Numbered from the stretch's first letter, positions 11,430-25,375 are shown. The stretch: DNA of 64,000 nt from Chrysomallon squamiferum (GCA_012295275.1 CM022678.1:14084759-14148758), one strand, 5' to 3'. The notes: generated by a model from the letters alone, not told the origin. A program made the numbers and translations.

Positions 11430-13630
11430 TTTCTGAAAGATAAAAAAAATTATAATCAGGTCTTAGTGAGGTGTATTAAAATTCAAGGTCCAAGCGATAA
11501 ATATAAATAAGCATTTTTTAAACAACTGGATTCAGTTATAGAGAAAACTGTAAATGCATCATGTATAGTAAATGGAGACTGGAATTTAATCTTAGACAAA
11601 CATGTAGATATAATAAATAAACAATCCAAAAGCTCTAAACGAAGTTTTAAATCTAATCGAAGAATATAATTTAGTGGATATTTGGCGATATCAACATCCA
11701 GTAGTAAAAGATTAAATGATAAACGTGGCAGAAAAAACCTACGTAAACAAAGTCGTCTATGTTTTATATTAGTGAATATTTTTTAACTTGTCTATGCAAT
11801 ACATCTATAGAAACTGATCATAAATGATCACTCATGTCAAACATTGAAATTAAATAATGATGGAAATAAGAGGCAAAACAACTGCCATTGCATCTAAGAA
11901 AAAAAAAAAAAAAAACAGCAAGAAATAGGAAAAGCTATAAGAAAAAAAAAAAAAAAAACATGGATTTTCTGCTTAGCCAAAGGAGAGACGACACTTCTTT
12001 AGAAAAAAATCTTTGTAATCTAAAAATCAACTAGAAGCTCACAGGAAAGAAAAACTGAAAGTTGTTTTTATTACGCCTTGAGCTCGATATGTAGAACACG
12101 GAGAAAAGCTTCAAAATATTTTTGTAGCTTAGAAAAGTGAAATTATGTGACAAAATCATTAACTGTATTAATGGACAAAGAAAATAACCTATTACAAAAA
12201 CAAAAACAAATTGAGGAAGAAGTATTAGTTTTCTATAAAACATGTCCTAATCAAGACAATAATCTGAATAATATAGATTTAGACAGAATACTAAATAACT
12301 GTAGAGTAGCCTGACTAAATGATAATATGTCAAAATTCCTAGAGGGAACTTATAAAGAAGATACTAACGATTTAACAAAAATGAATAAATTAAGTCACCG
12401 GAAACAGACGGATATACACTGTGAAATTTATCAAATTCTTTTATAAGAAGTTTACAACTGGGATATCAGCTTGGTAAGTTATCAGATTCAAAAACAAAGA
12501 AAGATAAGGAAAAAGAATATATTAAGAATTGGAGACCAGAATCACTCCTAAACACTATTTACAAATAAGGGTCAGAGGCTGTTGCAGAAAGAGTATAATC
12601 CGTCATCCCATCAATAGCATTCCAGATATCAAAATGAATCTGTGCATGGCAGATCAGTAGATAATAATATTAATATACTACATTATACAAACACACAAAA
12701 TAAACCTGGAAAGTTTATTAATTGTAGAATATGGAAAAGCTTTTGATACAATTTCGTGGAATTTTCTTTTAAAAAGTTTGAGTTTATTTTAGTCTGAGGT
12801 CTCGATTCAGAGATTGATGTAGACCTTTTGAATCCTGTTTATATCTATAATAGTAAGATCACTGAACGCTACAAATTTAGGATTAGACAAAGATACATTA
12901 TTTCCCTATATTTTTATTTTAGATCCTTGGAATCATGGTAACAGGTAATAAAGATGTACACAGGAACAGGGCCTCCAAAAGAAATTTTGCAAGGCGGTAC
13001 AAGATCCCTTTGGGTCAAAGATTTTTCTCAAAATTGAGGATTTGATGTCCAGTAAATCTACATATCAACTCTAAAATATGCGTTGTTTCAATGATCAGAT
13101 ATAACGTAATGTAGCAATTAATTAATGCAGTGTTGCTGTGGTGCCCTTCTTAACGCTTGCACCCCCTCTCTTAGGCCCTGCACGGGAATGAGTTAAATGG
13201 CATGAATCTTAAAAATTTCAGTTTGTTGACGACACAACATTGTTATTAGACTAGTGTGATAAAATTCTTACAGCATCTGTGGAAACACTGGACTATTTTA
13301 ACAATACATCTGTTCTTAAAGATAAAACAAATATATTGCAAACATTACAGAAAAAAATGTTTTTAAAATGTAAAATAAAATGAACTACAGAATTTACAAT
13401 ACAGTACGGATTTCCAGGATCTCTGTGAAATATATGAATTAAAAACTATAATGCAAAGTTGAATGAGGTTCAAGGCTGCTTGAAAAGTTTAAGCTTTTCA
13501 AAATTTGTTCATCGTTTTTCATCACTGCCAAATCCAAAATTTTCTTTCTCTAAAAACCTGCTTGTTTCAGTTCATTGCGAATAAAAAGGATTAAACATTT
13601 ATCCAGGATTATCAAAATGGATGTTTAAAT
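11430..13630 (+). mobile_element. Decayed L1-like LINE (ORF2 endonuclease and reverse transcriptase)
   Basis: Reading across frames recovers an ordered set of non-LTR ORF2 motifs: an AP-endonuclease block GDWNLILDKHVD near 11573-11608 with EEYNLVDIW near 11660-11690; YFCSLEK and a QIEEEVLVFYK block near 12115-12230; VHGRSVDNN near 12640; EYGKAFDTISW near 12726, matching the LINE EKAFD motif; FVDDTTLLLD at about 13219-13251, in the position of the FADD catalytic box; then SKFVHRFSSLPNP and a KRIK block to about 13625. Many stops and frameshifts break it, so it is inactive. The motif set fits the L1/Tx1 type. It is interrupted by a small hAT MITE at 12967-13180. Confidence 0.85.
12967..13180. 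mobile_element. 214-bp hAT-type MITE nested in the LINE
   Basis: The left end starts CAGGGCCTCC and the right end finishes AGGCCCTG, an inverted CAGGGCCT terminus typical of hAT elements. It is flanked by CACAGGAA (12959-12966) and CACGGGAA (13181-13188), an 8-bp target duplication with one mismatch. LINE coding similarity stops before it and resumes after it (FVDDTT block), so insertion came after the LINE. It has no coding capacity. Confidence 0.82.
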
Positions 13631-13766
13631 CGTTTCAATTTACCTATATATGTTTTTACGACTTTTGTCAGTTACTTTCTTTTATCTTCCGGCGAATCAC
13701 GCGCAGCTCATTAATAGTTGTAAACAGAAAACATTATTTTAAAATTTAAAAGTTTTTGCTTTTAAA

Positions 13767-14013
13767 ATGGCAAATGCTTCTCCTGCTAAGAAAAAAAAAG
13801 GAAAATTGAACGAGGGAATGCGAGTGTTCCAAGAAAAGTGGGAATTACAGCATTTTTAAACAACAGTTAACGGAAAGAAACATTGCTTAATTTGCGACAA
13901 TTACATCGCCACGCCAAAAGAGTACATTATGAAACGAACCATCGATCTTACGATAAATACTAAGACTCAGTGCGTGTTTTAAAACTCAAGGACTACTACA
14001 AAAATACTACGGT
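13767..14013 (+). pseudogene. ZBED-type hAT transposase N-terminus, broken
   Basis: From the ATG at 13767 the frame gives a lysine-rich start, then FQEKWELQHF and, after an in-frame TAA at 13857-13859, VNGKKHCLICDNYIATPKEY. The CxxC pair, the following basic stretch, and RSYDKY in another frame near 13940-13960 match the BED-type zinc finger opening of hAT transposases of the ZBED/GTF2IRD2-like group. At least one stop and one frameshift are visible, and similarity ends near 14013, so only the DNA-binding start survives. No TIR was identified. Confidence 0.7.
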
Positions 14014-14767
14014 TTGGTATAACTCTCATATCAAAACTGATAATAGAAGCTACTTGAAAAAATAAAATAAAAGCGAAAATAAAATGGCACCATATTTTTC
14101 CTATAGACTTCTGTGACAAATTGTGGAAAAGTATACATCTTCTTCTATTCAGGCTAACTATAGACACAGATACTTTCAGTACTTGTCATTTATAAATAAG
14201 CATTTTATAAATATTCAGATAAAAGTGAATTGTGTCATAAACTGGATATTTGTGAGAACAAAAGTGACACTTCAAATAAATGCACAAACAATAATTTTAG
14301 GCAACCCAAATTATTCTGAAAAAGTTAGTGTTAATTATCAAGTAGTACATTTATAAATCAAAATGCAAACACCAACAGTTAACTTTAACTGGATTCCAAA
14401 ATGTTCTGAACATGTATTATTATCCAGATAAATAATGGAAAAATTAAATTTGAAGAAAATGGAAATATTTGGACAAACTTATTTGTGTAAAATGTGAATA
14501 ATATCGTAACAAATTGTGGATGGAAAATGCCAAAATACGCCTCGAATTTTATTTATTTTTCTACAAGGAGTATGTAGAATATATTTATAGTTTCCTTTTT
14601 CTTCGATGTTTTTTTCTTTTCTTTTTTTTCTTTTTTTTCAACTAATAATTGGAAACTTTTGTATTTTAAAATATTAATTTACATTTATATTTTGTTATAT
14701 TAGCATGTATTAGTTGTACTACGTTTTATATTATATTCTGTGGTGAAAAAAAAATGAAAAAGTTTAA

Positions 14768-14799
<32 letters not shown>

Positions 14800-15550
14800 A
14801 TAGTAGTCGTTGTAGCAGTAGTAACAGTAACACATTTTTTAAATATAGTCTTTGCTTAACAAATGTTAGTTACATTTTCAGTGTCACCAACGAAATTTTT
14901 CTCGTTTATCTAAACTTTGTTTCTTGCTGAGAATTTAAAAGGAAATAAAAGGAATTACTTTTTTAATTGACTAATTTACAAAAGTTCATCAAATCTCCAC
15001 TCTCTGTACACATTAAATCCGAAAACTGGAGACATATCATTACAGCGTGCTAGCATGTCATGTTGTATATAGTCTTATATCGAAGTCGTTATTGATTGTT
15101 TTGTCATGCAAACAACAACAACAACAACAACAAAATGATAATAATATTAATAATAATAAAAAAAAAAAACCGACAAAAAACTAAATATTGTTATGTTTCC
15201 ACTCACTAAATTAAAACATTTCTTGAATACTTTTGTGGCTTACTGAAAATGAAGCAAAGGTGTGAAACAACCAATTAGAAATATAAAATAAAATGGTCGA
15301 CATCTTTACAACCGGTTATTAACTTCTGTCGCGATATTGTGATATGAATAATTTATACTGCACTTATGAGATTAAAATATAGTTATGATGTATCTGATTA
15401 GGGAGGTCATTAAACATACAGAAACATATTACATCCAAAAACATTTAATATTTTTAAAAAAGAATTTGAAAAATAATTAAATAAAAAAGGTAGGAAAAAG
15501 AATACGAAAAAAATAAAGACTATTCATTAAAATAAAATAAAATAAAGCAA

Positions 15551-15597
<47 letters not shown>

Positions 15598-15950
15598 TAA
15601 ATAGTTAAAAGAATAGTTAACCATCCTGAAAATAGGATTAGATTAATGCGTCAAGTGATGTTATGGTGTATCCCGAGTCCAATCTGTCTCAAATCATGTG
15701 ATAAAATGGAAGACTATTTTTGTAGCACTTTCATCTGGCTATTTCATCATCACCATTATTACTGCTTTCTGCCTTATTCATTTAGGAAATATCCAGTTTA
15801 AACAGACCATCTTTACGAATTGTAGGCTAATTTCAGTCAGTGTAAAGTAGAATTTATTCGACTCTACTTTCACTGATTCGAACATGAAACAAACTAGTTC
15901 CAGTGCTCTTTTTGTTTATCATGAAATCTACACTTCTGAATTAATTGTTA
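14014..15950. other. AT-rich intergenic sequence, no gene seen
   Basis: Holds a TAG-repeat tract (14767-14806), an AAC tract near 15112-15133 and an AAT microsatellite (about 15554-15597). No exon-like segment was recognised. Confidence 0.5.
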
Positions 15951-15954
15951 ATAG

Positions 15955-16793
15955 TGATCTTGTTGAAACAATGTGTTACTTTGATGACACTGTTCAAATA
16001 AGGTGTTACTTTGATGACTTTGTTCAAAAAATGTGTCACTTTGATGACATTGTTGAAATTATGTGTTACTTTGATGACACTGTTCAAATAATATGTTACT
16101 TTGATGACGTTGTTCAAATAATGTGTTACTTTGATGACGTTCAAATAATGTGTTACTTTGATGACGTTGTTCAAATAATATCTTACTTTGATGACATTGT
16201 TCAAATAATGTGTTACTTTGATGACGTTCAAATAATATGTTAGTTTGATGACGTTGTTCAAATAATGTGTTACTTTGATGACGTTGTTGAAAGAATGTGT
16301 TACTTTGATGACACTGTTCACATAATGTTACTTTGATGACGTTGTTCAAATAATGTGTTACTTTGATGACGTTGTTAAAAAAGTGTTACTTTGATGACGT
16401 CGTTGAAAGAATGTGTTACTTTGATGACACTGTTCAAATAATTATGTTACTTTGATGACGTTCAAATAATGTGTTACTTTGATGACGTTGTTCAAAAAAT
16501 GTGTCACTTTGATGACGTTGTTCAAATAATGTGTTACTTTGATGACGTTGTTCAAATAATGTGTACTTTGATGACGTTCAAATAATGTGTTACTTTGATG
16601 AAGTTCAAATAATATGTTACTTTGATGACGTTGTTCAAAAAAGTGTTACTTTGATGACGTTGTTCAAATAATGTGTTACTTTCATGACACTGTTCAAATA
16701 ATGTGTTACATTGATGACGTTGTTCAAAAAATGTGTCACTTTGATGACGTTGTTGAAATAATGTGTTACTTTGATGACGTTGATGAAATAAGA
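15955..16793 (+). repeat. ~30-bp minisatellite with a CRE-like core, about 28 units
   Basis: Units follow the pattern TTACTTTGATGACGTTG then TTCAAATAATGTG. Shorter units lack a GTT triplet (GACGTTCAAA instead of GACGTTGTTCAAA). Most units contain TGACGT or TGACAC/TGACAT variants. Because the period is near a multiple of three, both strands stay open for over 100 codons by chance, giving repeat peptides such as CYFDDVVQI. These frames have no start context or flanking exons, and I do not regard them as genes. Confidence 0.95.
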
Positions 16794-19700
16794 TTTTGCG
16801 TATTTGACTATTATTACTTATAACTACTGACGTTATACTGCTACTACTACTGCAGTTGCTGCTGCTGCTACTACTGCTATTACTGCAACTACTAATACTA
16901 CCGATATCAAATCAGCAACTACTATAATTACTGCTCCATTATAACTCTATTCCTAATAATAATAATAATAATAATAACAATAAGAAGAAGAAGAAGAAGA
17001 AAAAGAAGAAGAAGAAGATGAAGAAGAAGAAGAAAAAGAAGAAGTAGAAAAAGAAGAAGTAGAAAAAGAAGAACAACAACAAACAATAACAACAACAAAT
17101 TAAAAAAAATATAAAAAAAAGTAAGAAATAAAGAAAAAAGACCTTCAAACAAAAGAACAACCTAATCTAACCTAAAGTGATTTCTAATTACACCTGAACC
17201 ATATATTAAATTACAAATATATTTATATTCGATCAGAATTTGTCAGGACAAACTCATAATGTACACAGTAGTCATTTTTGGTAAGACTGTTTATTAAGTC
17301 CAACTTGAATGATATTGGTTAATCTGTTATTAAAATCTTCCATAGTGCCTGGAGGCTATTAATTGTCATTATAGACTCGGGTCATATAATTCATATTCAG
17401 TCCTTTTGAGCACTTACTTAATCAGTGTCGACTATAACCGCAAATTGCAGTTTTCAGGAACTACCTCGACAACTCGATGTATTGTACATATGTTACGCCA
17501 TAAATTTAAATTTTCATTTTAAATCTCCGTTGCAAGACATTGTCACTGGTTATAAGAGTTCAGGTCTAGTCACATAATGAATTTCATTAACTTAAACTGC
17601 CGCTTTCATTTAAATTCTATTAATGTACACAAATATCTATATACACATACATACACACACATATTAATAAATTATATTATTCATGAACTAATGTAGATTC
17701 AGCTTCTGCTTCATTTACATTCACGTCATATTGTTACAATGTAATTCGTTATGCGGCCAATTTATTTGTCCGTGTGTTCTTAAAATACTCTGATATAAAA
17801 ATTATGTTCGTAGCGTTAGAAGTATAGTTATGAATTTTCCAAGAATTTTGGGGGGTTTTTTTTAGTGTCATTATCATTTTTATTATTTGTTGTTGTTGTT
17901 AACGAAAATGGAATATTTGGAACACAGACTATATCAGAGACAATCTCGTTTCAGAATCGCCTCTTTTAAAAGTGAGATTATTAAAAAATGGTAAGTGTGC
18001 GCAAACACCCCCAAAAATTCATAACTTTGGAACTATTTGATTGACAACTTTGAATGTTTTATGACTGAAATCAAGATACAAAGGTTTAAAATTACAGTTA
18101 GGAGTCAAATTTGTATTTCCCAAACAGACGTTCACTTGTAAGTTCCTAATAAAAAGACCTGCGCGCTGATGGGACAGACAACTTTCTTAGAGAGCGCGAC
18201 CAGGCTTCACAACAACTTGCGCTGATTAGCACGTTAACGTTTCACTCTCCCGTTCACTATTAAGCATGTTACAGTTCGAGTCTTATTGACGTGATTCAGC
18301 TGTCATCCTAGACAAATGGAAGAAAGTAATAACATAGTTTCGCCTCATTGAACTTGTGAAGAAAAGATTTAGAAAACATTTAGAGCTGCGGTACTTATCA
18401 GTAAATATCAATGCAATGGACTGACACTGAGTGTTTTGTCTCAAAGCCATTTAAAAAAAAAAATTCCTTTACAAATTTCATTAATATTAATAGCTTGCGG
18501 AGGGAAAGGGCGATCATAGACTTGATTGGAATAAAACAAATTCTTTTTTTCCATTTTTCTTTCCCCTCTCTCTCTTTTCTTTTCTTGCTTCCTGTTATTT
18601 ATAATGCGCGCGCGCACAAACAAATAATCTGTAAATGAACTGTTATTAAGGTTGTTTCTTTTCTAGTAACTATTCTGAGAGTTTAACTGTAACGCAGATA
18701 CAAGTTTAAGTGTTATCATCTACGCTTTTTATAAACTCATTTTACATTACAATTTCATAAAATTATGCCATTCTATAGCATTATCAGCCACAGTTAAATT
18801 CTGGTTTGTCTGCTGAAGCGATTTATTTTCCTCCAACTTCGTATGTAGAATTGTAACAAAATTTCTTACTGTCTTCACACCTTTATTATGTTGAGAAAAC
18901 AAATTACTCGGTCTGTGAATGTTAAAAATAATAATAATAATAAAAATTTGTTAAAAAAATGTTTGTATTTTTCAGAATCATCATTTTTGATTATGTCTTT
19001 TATTTCTTTTTCTTTTCTTTAAGGAATATATTTTAATTATATTATTGGATTTAGCGTTGTAAATTCACCTTCACATAAATAAACATAAACAAATGTATAA
19101 ATGTGTGCTATATGTTTGTATGTGTTTGTGTGTGTGTGCGTGAGTGTGTGTTAGCGTTCGTACATCTGACAGGTATCGCCAGAGACATTCGAGAAAGCAA
19201 TAGCACAGTGATGACCTATGATGACATGAAGCTTAACTGCCGTTCAGAGACTCAGACGTGTTGCTATATACTTGAATCTCTGTTCCAGTTTTATTACACC
19301 AGCAGCAGCAACATTAATAAAAAAAATAATGAGTAAATCAATAGAATAATTGTGACACTATATTATAGCAATACAAATATTATAACTGTGAGTTCACCTT
19401 AAACTCGGCTCCGTATAATTGTTTCAACATCCGGCGTTCACCAACATCTCTATTTATTTTTTATTTTCGAAGTTTGAAAGTAATTTCAAAGTCTGAGTTT
19501 CACATATTGATTTTTGTGACTTTGATGTATATTAAGTCTGACGTTTCAATCTTTCAAAGGTCAAAAGAGGTCATTTATCTCAAAGAAAGTTAGAAATCTC
19601 GCCTGTCGCATGTTCAAAATGAGAAAAAAATAAAAACAATCTTATCTGACATATTTAGTAATTACACAAAAGAGCAAAATATGTATAAAAATGACCCTTT

Positions 19701-20365
19701 TGAAAAAAAAGAATGTATTATTATTATTATTTTAAATGTCAAATGAAATTTATTAGTATATATTTTTTTTTCTTCAATATAGGTTTTCAAGTTACACATT
19801 TTTAATGTTTCCAGTGAAAATTTAATAATTCGATTTGCTCGATACAGACACGAGAACTCTGTAGTAGCTCTTGACGACGCTACGGTCATAACGCATCAGT
19901 CGGTGTTTTCTTATATTTATAATTTATGTACACGTGTGGATGCTGAAGAATAAAAAACAACAACAACAAAAAATAAAAATAAATAAACGTTTCCTCTAAC
20001 GAAGCAGGGGAAGGTTAAGAAAACAATTTTATAGCCTGAAGGGTTTTTTAATATAATTTTTTTTTAGTTTATTTTAAACGTTAATATTTTCAACTCAGGT
20101 TAATTAGCCAGACTTTAATTTCCCCGGTAATCCACAGATTTGAAACTGTAAAATTGTGTGTACCAGTTCACATACATAGATGTCTTCATACAGCTGTATT
20201 TTTCATTCATTCAGTTACTCCGTCTTGTTCTTTTTATTATTAGTAGTAGTAGTTCGGTGAGAAATTAGAAATATTTAAATGTGAATAAAAACACAGAAGA
20301 AAGAAAGAAAAAGAAAAAACAAAGAACACAGAAAAATAAAGAGAGAAATAATAATTTTCTCGCTC
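16794..20365. other. Intergenic stretch, no gene seen
   Basis: Begins with CTG/CTA-rich degenerate trinucleotides, then a purine-rich AAG/AAT tract (16954-17080). Less AT-rich patches occur at 18120-18260 and 19140-19260, but no splice-flanked coding segment or known motif could be assigned. Confidence 0.45.
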
Positions 20366-20373
20366 AATTTAAT

Positions 20374-20971
20374 GGTATGTTCCCAAAACTGGCAGTCTCC
20401 AGATTATGTAATCGGTGAGATGTTATAATGCGCTTCCAGAAATGGGAAAACTGGCGTGAGCAATTAAGGCCAATTTAGAGGTATGAGAACAGAGGGGGCG
20501 ATTAACGAGATTAACTTTAATGAGCAGTGAAGGTTACAACAGTAGGTTGGCCAAGAGAGGAGTGAAACCACACATGAACATATACGAGCTGATTCTCTTG
20601 TTCAAGTCAGAGAACGCCAACGAGGAAGCCCATCTGCTGCAGCTGGAAGATGGACAGAAATCAAGGAAGTCCCGCCGCACCGAAGAAGACAAGCACAAGC
20701 TCTTCCAGCTGGGGTTGGAGTACGTCACGTGTACCCGGGACACGGCTTCCTGCTTGTCAGCTTGCGGTGGAGTGCTTTCTGGAACATTTCTTGTGTAGGG
20801 TGACTGATTGTCCTACAAATTGTGGACAAAAGTACATCAATTAAGGTGATGGGCCATCAGTTAAGGTAACAAAACACCAAATAAAATGAGAAATAAAATG
20901 CCAGAAATGGAACGACTTGCGTGTCCAATTAAGATGTGTTATAATCTCACTGCCAGATTCGGGAATAAACC
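20374..20971 (+). mobile_element. MULE-derived non-autonomous element (family B, copy 1)
   Basis: Left end GGTATGTTCCCAAAACTGG; reverse complement of the right end GGTTTATTCCCGAATCTGG. Flanks are AATTTAAT (20366-20373) and ACTTTAAT (20972-20979), an 8-bp duplication with one change. The interior 20520-20790 is GC-rich and codon-like, unlike its surroundings, and translates to SSEGYNSRLAKRGVKPHMNI followed by YELILLFKSE, a LLQLEDGQKSRK block and a charged tail. This matches the end of Mutator-like (MULE) transposases, where (T)NN.xEG(W/Y)(H/N)xRL precedes HPNIxxxI. Only that end is present, so this looks like an internally deleted derivative. An inverted second copy lies at 35611-36135. Confidence 0.78.
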
Positions 20972-22806
20972 ACTTTAATACATTGAGAAAAAAGAAGTAT
21001 TACTAATATTCTGTCTGTATAAAAAATCATTAGCACTTCTCCTACTAGTACTAACATATTACATTATGTGAGTTAGGTGTCCTCCCACCTAGCCAAAAAC
21101 CTAACAAAATCAATCTATTACGACAACATTGGGTTTTGGTTAGATGTGTGATGCTGACCGAAAGTTATCCGTGTTTATCTATATCGCGTTTGAGAAGTGG
21201 AAGTGCAGAAATACGTTAGTCAAATGCCGTGTCATGCAGAAGGTAAATAATATTTATGGTCAAACTTTCATTAATATTCATACTTTGCTATATTTACATA
21301 TATTTCATTCACCTTGTGACGATACGTACACAAACTTTAAAATTTAAATTCAATCAATCACCAGTAAGCACTTACTATTTCATCTAATTCGTTAGAATGA
21401 TCGAGGATCAGCTGAATTAATCAATCACGGACTAGATTAATAACAGTGAACCAATCACGTTTTGAATAATGGAGTCTTTTGCTTTGTGTGAGATCATGTT
21501 GTTTTCATTTGATGCTGACATCTAGATTGCTTCTGTAAAGTTTAATTACAAGTGGTCAATTTCAAAGCTGACTGGCATCTGAAATAATTTTGAGGTAAAT
21601 CATTTTCATTTCTCACTATCAGCCACTTGTAAGCACTGAAGTTGAGTGTAGATAGTTATATAAGAGAAAGGAAAGAAGGAAAAAGAAAATAAGAACAACA
21701 AGGTAAAAAGAAACATAACAAAAAGAAGAGATGAGACAGTAACTAAATAGTAACTGTTTGAATCTAGCCGCACGCTGACGCTGACATGAACAGTCTGAAT
21801 TGCTAACATAGGCAGCAATACAAGTTCACCAGATTCTTATGATTTATCAATAATTCAATATTTAGGTAAAGGTTGAAACGACAAATGGGGACCAAATAAA
21901 TCCCTGTAACTGATATCGTTGATCTGCTTGTTTTCAGTAATATTAATCCAGTATAAAAGTATCGTAATGAGTAACATTTTTATTCAAACTTTGGCCTCTT
22001 TGGTCTGTTGGATCGTACGTACGTGTCTTTTGCTTGGCTGGGGAGATGATATGAAAATACCACATAAGTTTCATACTGATTTTTTGAAAAAAAAAAAAAA
22101 AAAAAAAAAAAATGGCTCTCGTTCTTTAACTCGGTACTGGTCCACTTTCCTTCCAAGTAGGTTTCTTGTCTTATATGGGGTGGTCGGGGTAGTCTTTTCT
22201 GGCGTCGTGGTATAATAGGTTTGACCTAGGCACTGGCAGCAGTTGTAAAATTGTTGTTCAAAGTTAGCTATTTAAACTATAAATGATTATATAATCAGGT
22301 TTATCTTTTGCTAATGTATTTTAATTTACGGCTTTAAATCCTAGATTCACAATAAAAAAATAAAAAAAGAACCCACCCAAACTAATCTGTATTTTCACAT
22401 CCAAACGCTGATGATAGAAATATTAATCAATGTGTTTCAGTGTTTGAACAAAATAAACGTTTCCCGATTCTCTCATTAACTATTTGAACTGAACTGATTT
22501 AATTAAATTCACACAAGCAGTTAGAAAAAACATTTCAGTCACTTTGCAAAATATTAGATTTAGCGAGTCAAGCATTGATCGATTACTAGTCGTTAAAAAC
22601 CATTTAACTTCTTCTGCTGTCAAGACAAACAAAATAAAATGGAAAATAAAATAAAATTAATCATGTTTGGCATGTCTAGTCAATGTTAATGAAATACGTT
22701 AAAAAAAAAGGTAAAAAGAAAAAGATAGAGGTAAAATAAAAAAAAGCGTAAATGCGCTTAACCTCTGTATGTATCTATAAATGTGTGTGTGGGTGTGTGT
22801 GTGTGG

Positions 22807-22810
<4 letters not shown>

Positions 22811-22900
<90 letters not shown>
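22811..22900. repeat. (GA)n microsatellite, ~90 bp
   Basis: Perfect GA dinucleotide array directly after a GT-rich stretch (22781-22810). Confidence 0.97.
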
Positions 22901-22903
<3 letters not shown>

Positions 22904-25375
22904 ATATTTTCATGTAATAAAATATTATATTTTGTCATGTTATATATATCTGTGCTTGTGTATAATTATTTTCTTTCTTCATTTTGTATACACCTACTTA
23001 TATTTTATTATTTTATTAAATTTGCAAAAAAGACATTTACATCTACATCGTTAATTAATGAAGTAGTAGCGATGATACGCATAATTAATAACGATCAGAT
23101 ACAAGCAATAAAAGTGGAAATACCTTTATTCATTCTTTCGACTATCAGCCTGATCGAAATGTAGATATCGGTAATGCTTTGGAAATTCGGTTAATCGAAA
23201 TTTAGTACTAATAATTCCTGTCAGTTATATTCATCGTTTTCAGCTAACGTTTCTTCGTGCATCATTTACTCCAACACTTTTTCGTTTTTACATACCACTT
23301 CTCAGTTAGGCACTTCAAATAAAATTAATACATTTGACTTACAACTCGACGTAAGACAGACACGCGAACTCTCTGGTTATAGATAAAGCATAGAGAGACG
23401 AGAATGGCTGTTGACAAGTACAGCGTCTCTAGGGTTCACAGAAACGTAATCATTTCTTGCTGGACTCATAAAGTACTTGTACTGACCCCCAGGGGAAGGG
23501 ATGAACATGAAGAAAAGATTTATGAAAACTGTGAGTGCAGTGAAGAATGATATTTGTAAATGGTGGTTAATGCACGGTGAACAAGTCGTGGCTGAGCATT
23601 TAGAGATAATTTGTTGATTGCATTATCTGACAAAATGATCAGTGTAAGGTTATTGTATCAGTCAGGCCCTTAAGTGTTTATTTATTATTTTTCGTCAGTT
23701 CTTCTTCCTCTCATTATTTGAATGAAAGGTATTTCTTTTTGAAATTTTGAATAACTGTGAAAAGGTTTTGAAAGTTTCGAATAGGGATAGTAGTAGTGAC
23801 AGTAATATCAGTAGTTGTAGTAGTAGTACGTAGGAGTAGAAGTAGTAATAATAGAAGCAGCAGCAGCAGGAGTAGTAATAGAAGAAGAAATGGTAGAGTT
23901 TGCAAGAGTGAGGCAGTAACCTCTGTCAAATTATGATCTACATTTAATTTTTCTTTCCTTCCACTTCTTTTCTGTTTTGTTTTGTTTCGTTGTTTTATAA
24001 TGTCAGCAGATTTTTCCTTTTCTTTGCTGATGAGTTTCCAGTTTAGCTAGTATTCCTCGGAAATATGTCGAATTATTCAGGACTAGAAATAAGATGTAAA
24101 TGAATATATTTCCAATTACCAAAGATTTAAATTTACAAACAAAAGAAGTCGGGAGATTAATTATGGCATCGTCCTTTATGATGAATAATCTCGACAATGC
24201 CATAGATTAATCAGAAATAATAATAAAAAGAAACAAAATAACAACAACACCAATAGAAAAAAAAAAAAAAAAAAAAAAAGAAAAAATATAACACAAAACT
24301 CAGCTAAAAATTATATGTGTAATCAACGTTTATTTAATCTTTTATATTTAGATTACTATTCCTGTCTCTCTTCTAACGTTTACTTCAGCTGAGGCTTCGC
24401 AAATGTTTGTCCTCCTGAGGCGACCCAGGTTGAAATGTGCAATACGATATTGTCTGAAAATGGTAAACGTTTTACATCAATTTGATGAAGCATTCCTGTA
24501 ACTAACTGTAGGCTCCGTTACACGGGAAAAAACTGACAAGAAATGAAATCATGCACATTATTAGCTAACGTGCAGTAAGTCGACTGATTAGTTACTTACG
24601 ACCCGTAAGTATTTTTTGCACACATGTGATCTTGTTTAGAGAATGAAACCATTTCACCTGAATTAAAAATTGCAGTATCTAATGCAGGTATTACTGACAC
24701 ATCTGGCAGAACTAAATTAAATAATTCACGCTGAAAGTTATACCATGGCTGTAGATAAGAGCTTTCTGCATTACGCTGTGGGTTTGATTTCACTCAATGC
24801 AGGCGCTGTTGTAGTGTGTTTTACTTATCATTACTACTACTACAACAACTACTACTACTGCTACTGCCATTACTGCTATATCATTATTAGAAGGAGAATA
24901 GTTTTTTCTACATCTTTAATCAGACAATTTGTAAAAAGGAATACAAATTCGCTATAGGTGTTATTTGTTCATAGCAAATGTTTTGTAATGAAAACGAGAA
25001 ACATCATTTTAATATTTGACGACCTTTATTGTTTGAAAACTTTTTTCTTTTATTGTATTTAATACTAAAAACGCATAATCACAGAAAATGTGCTATAAAA
25101 AAAATCTAAATAAATAAATAAAAATAAAAAATAAAAACGCAGAAGAAAAGAAAAAAATTGAAAACAACTCTAAGTGTCAGAAACAAAAACATCAGAACAA
25201 TTTTGTGGAGTGAGAACTAAAACATGATGAAAATAAACATAATTCTCTGTTTGGTTGTAAATGCTTGTCTTAAGGAAAGTAAAACTGAAAATACGTTTTG
25301 AGAAAAACTTTGACCGATCTCTTTTGAATGATTTCATGTTTGTTCTCAATAATAACTCAGGTTTTCTACAATGGA

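Noticed and set aside
15884-16349. Open frames of 96-126 codons on both strands with decapeptide repeats
   Set aside because: They are produced by a minisatellite with a period near 30 bp; no start context, splice partner or family motif.
20520-20798. GC-rich 92-codon frame that looks like a host exon
   Set aside because: It lies inside a TIR element with target duplications and matches the end of MULE transposases, so it is element sequence.
21144-21347. Possible PIF/Harbinger transposase fragment suggested by MCDADRKLS
   Set aside because: Only a few residues resemble the Harbinger block; the rest does not follow the domain and no element ends were found.
22699-23164. Long frames over the GA array encoding ER or LS repeats
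   Set aside because: Low-complexity translation of a dinucleotide repeat. The same applies to frames at 29535-29813, 42998-43256 and 60877-61095, except the cadherin part upstream of 61035.
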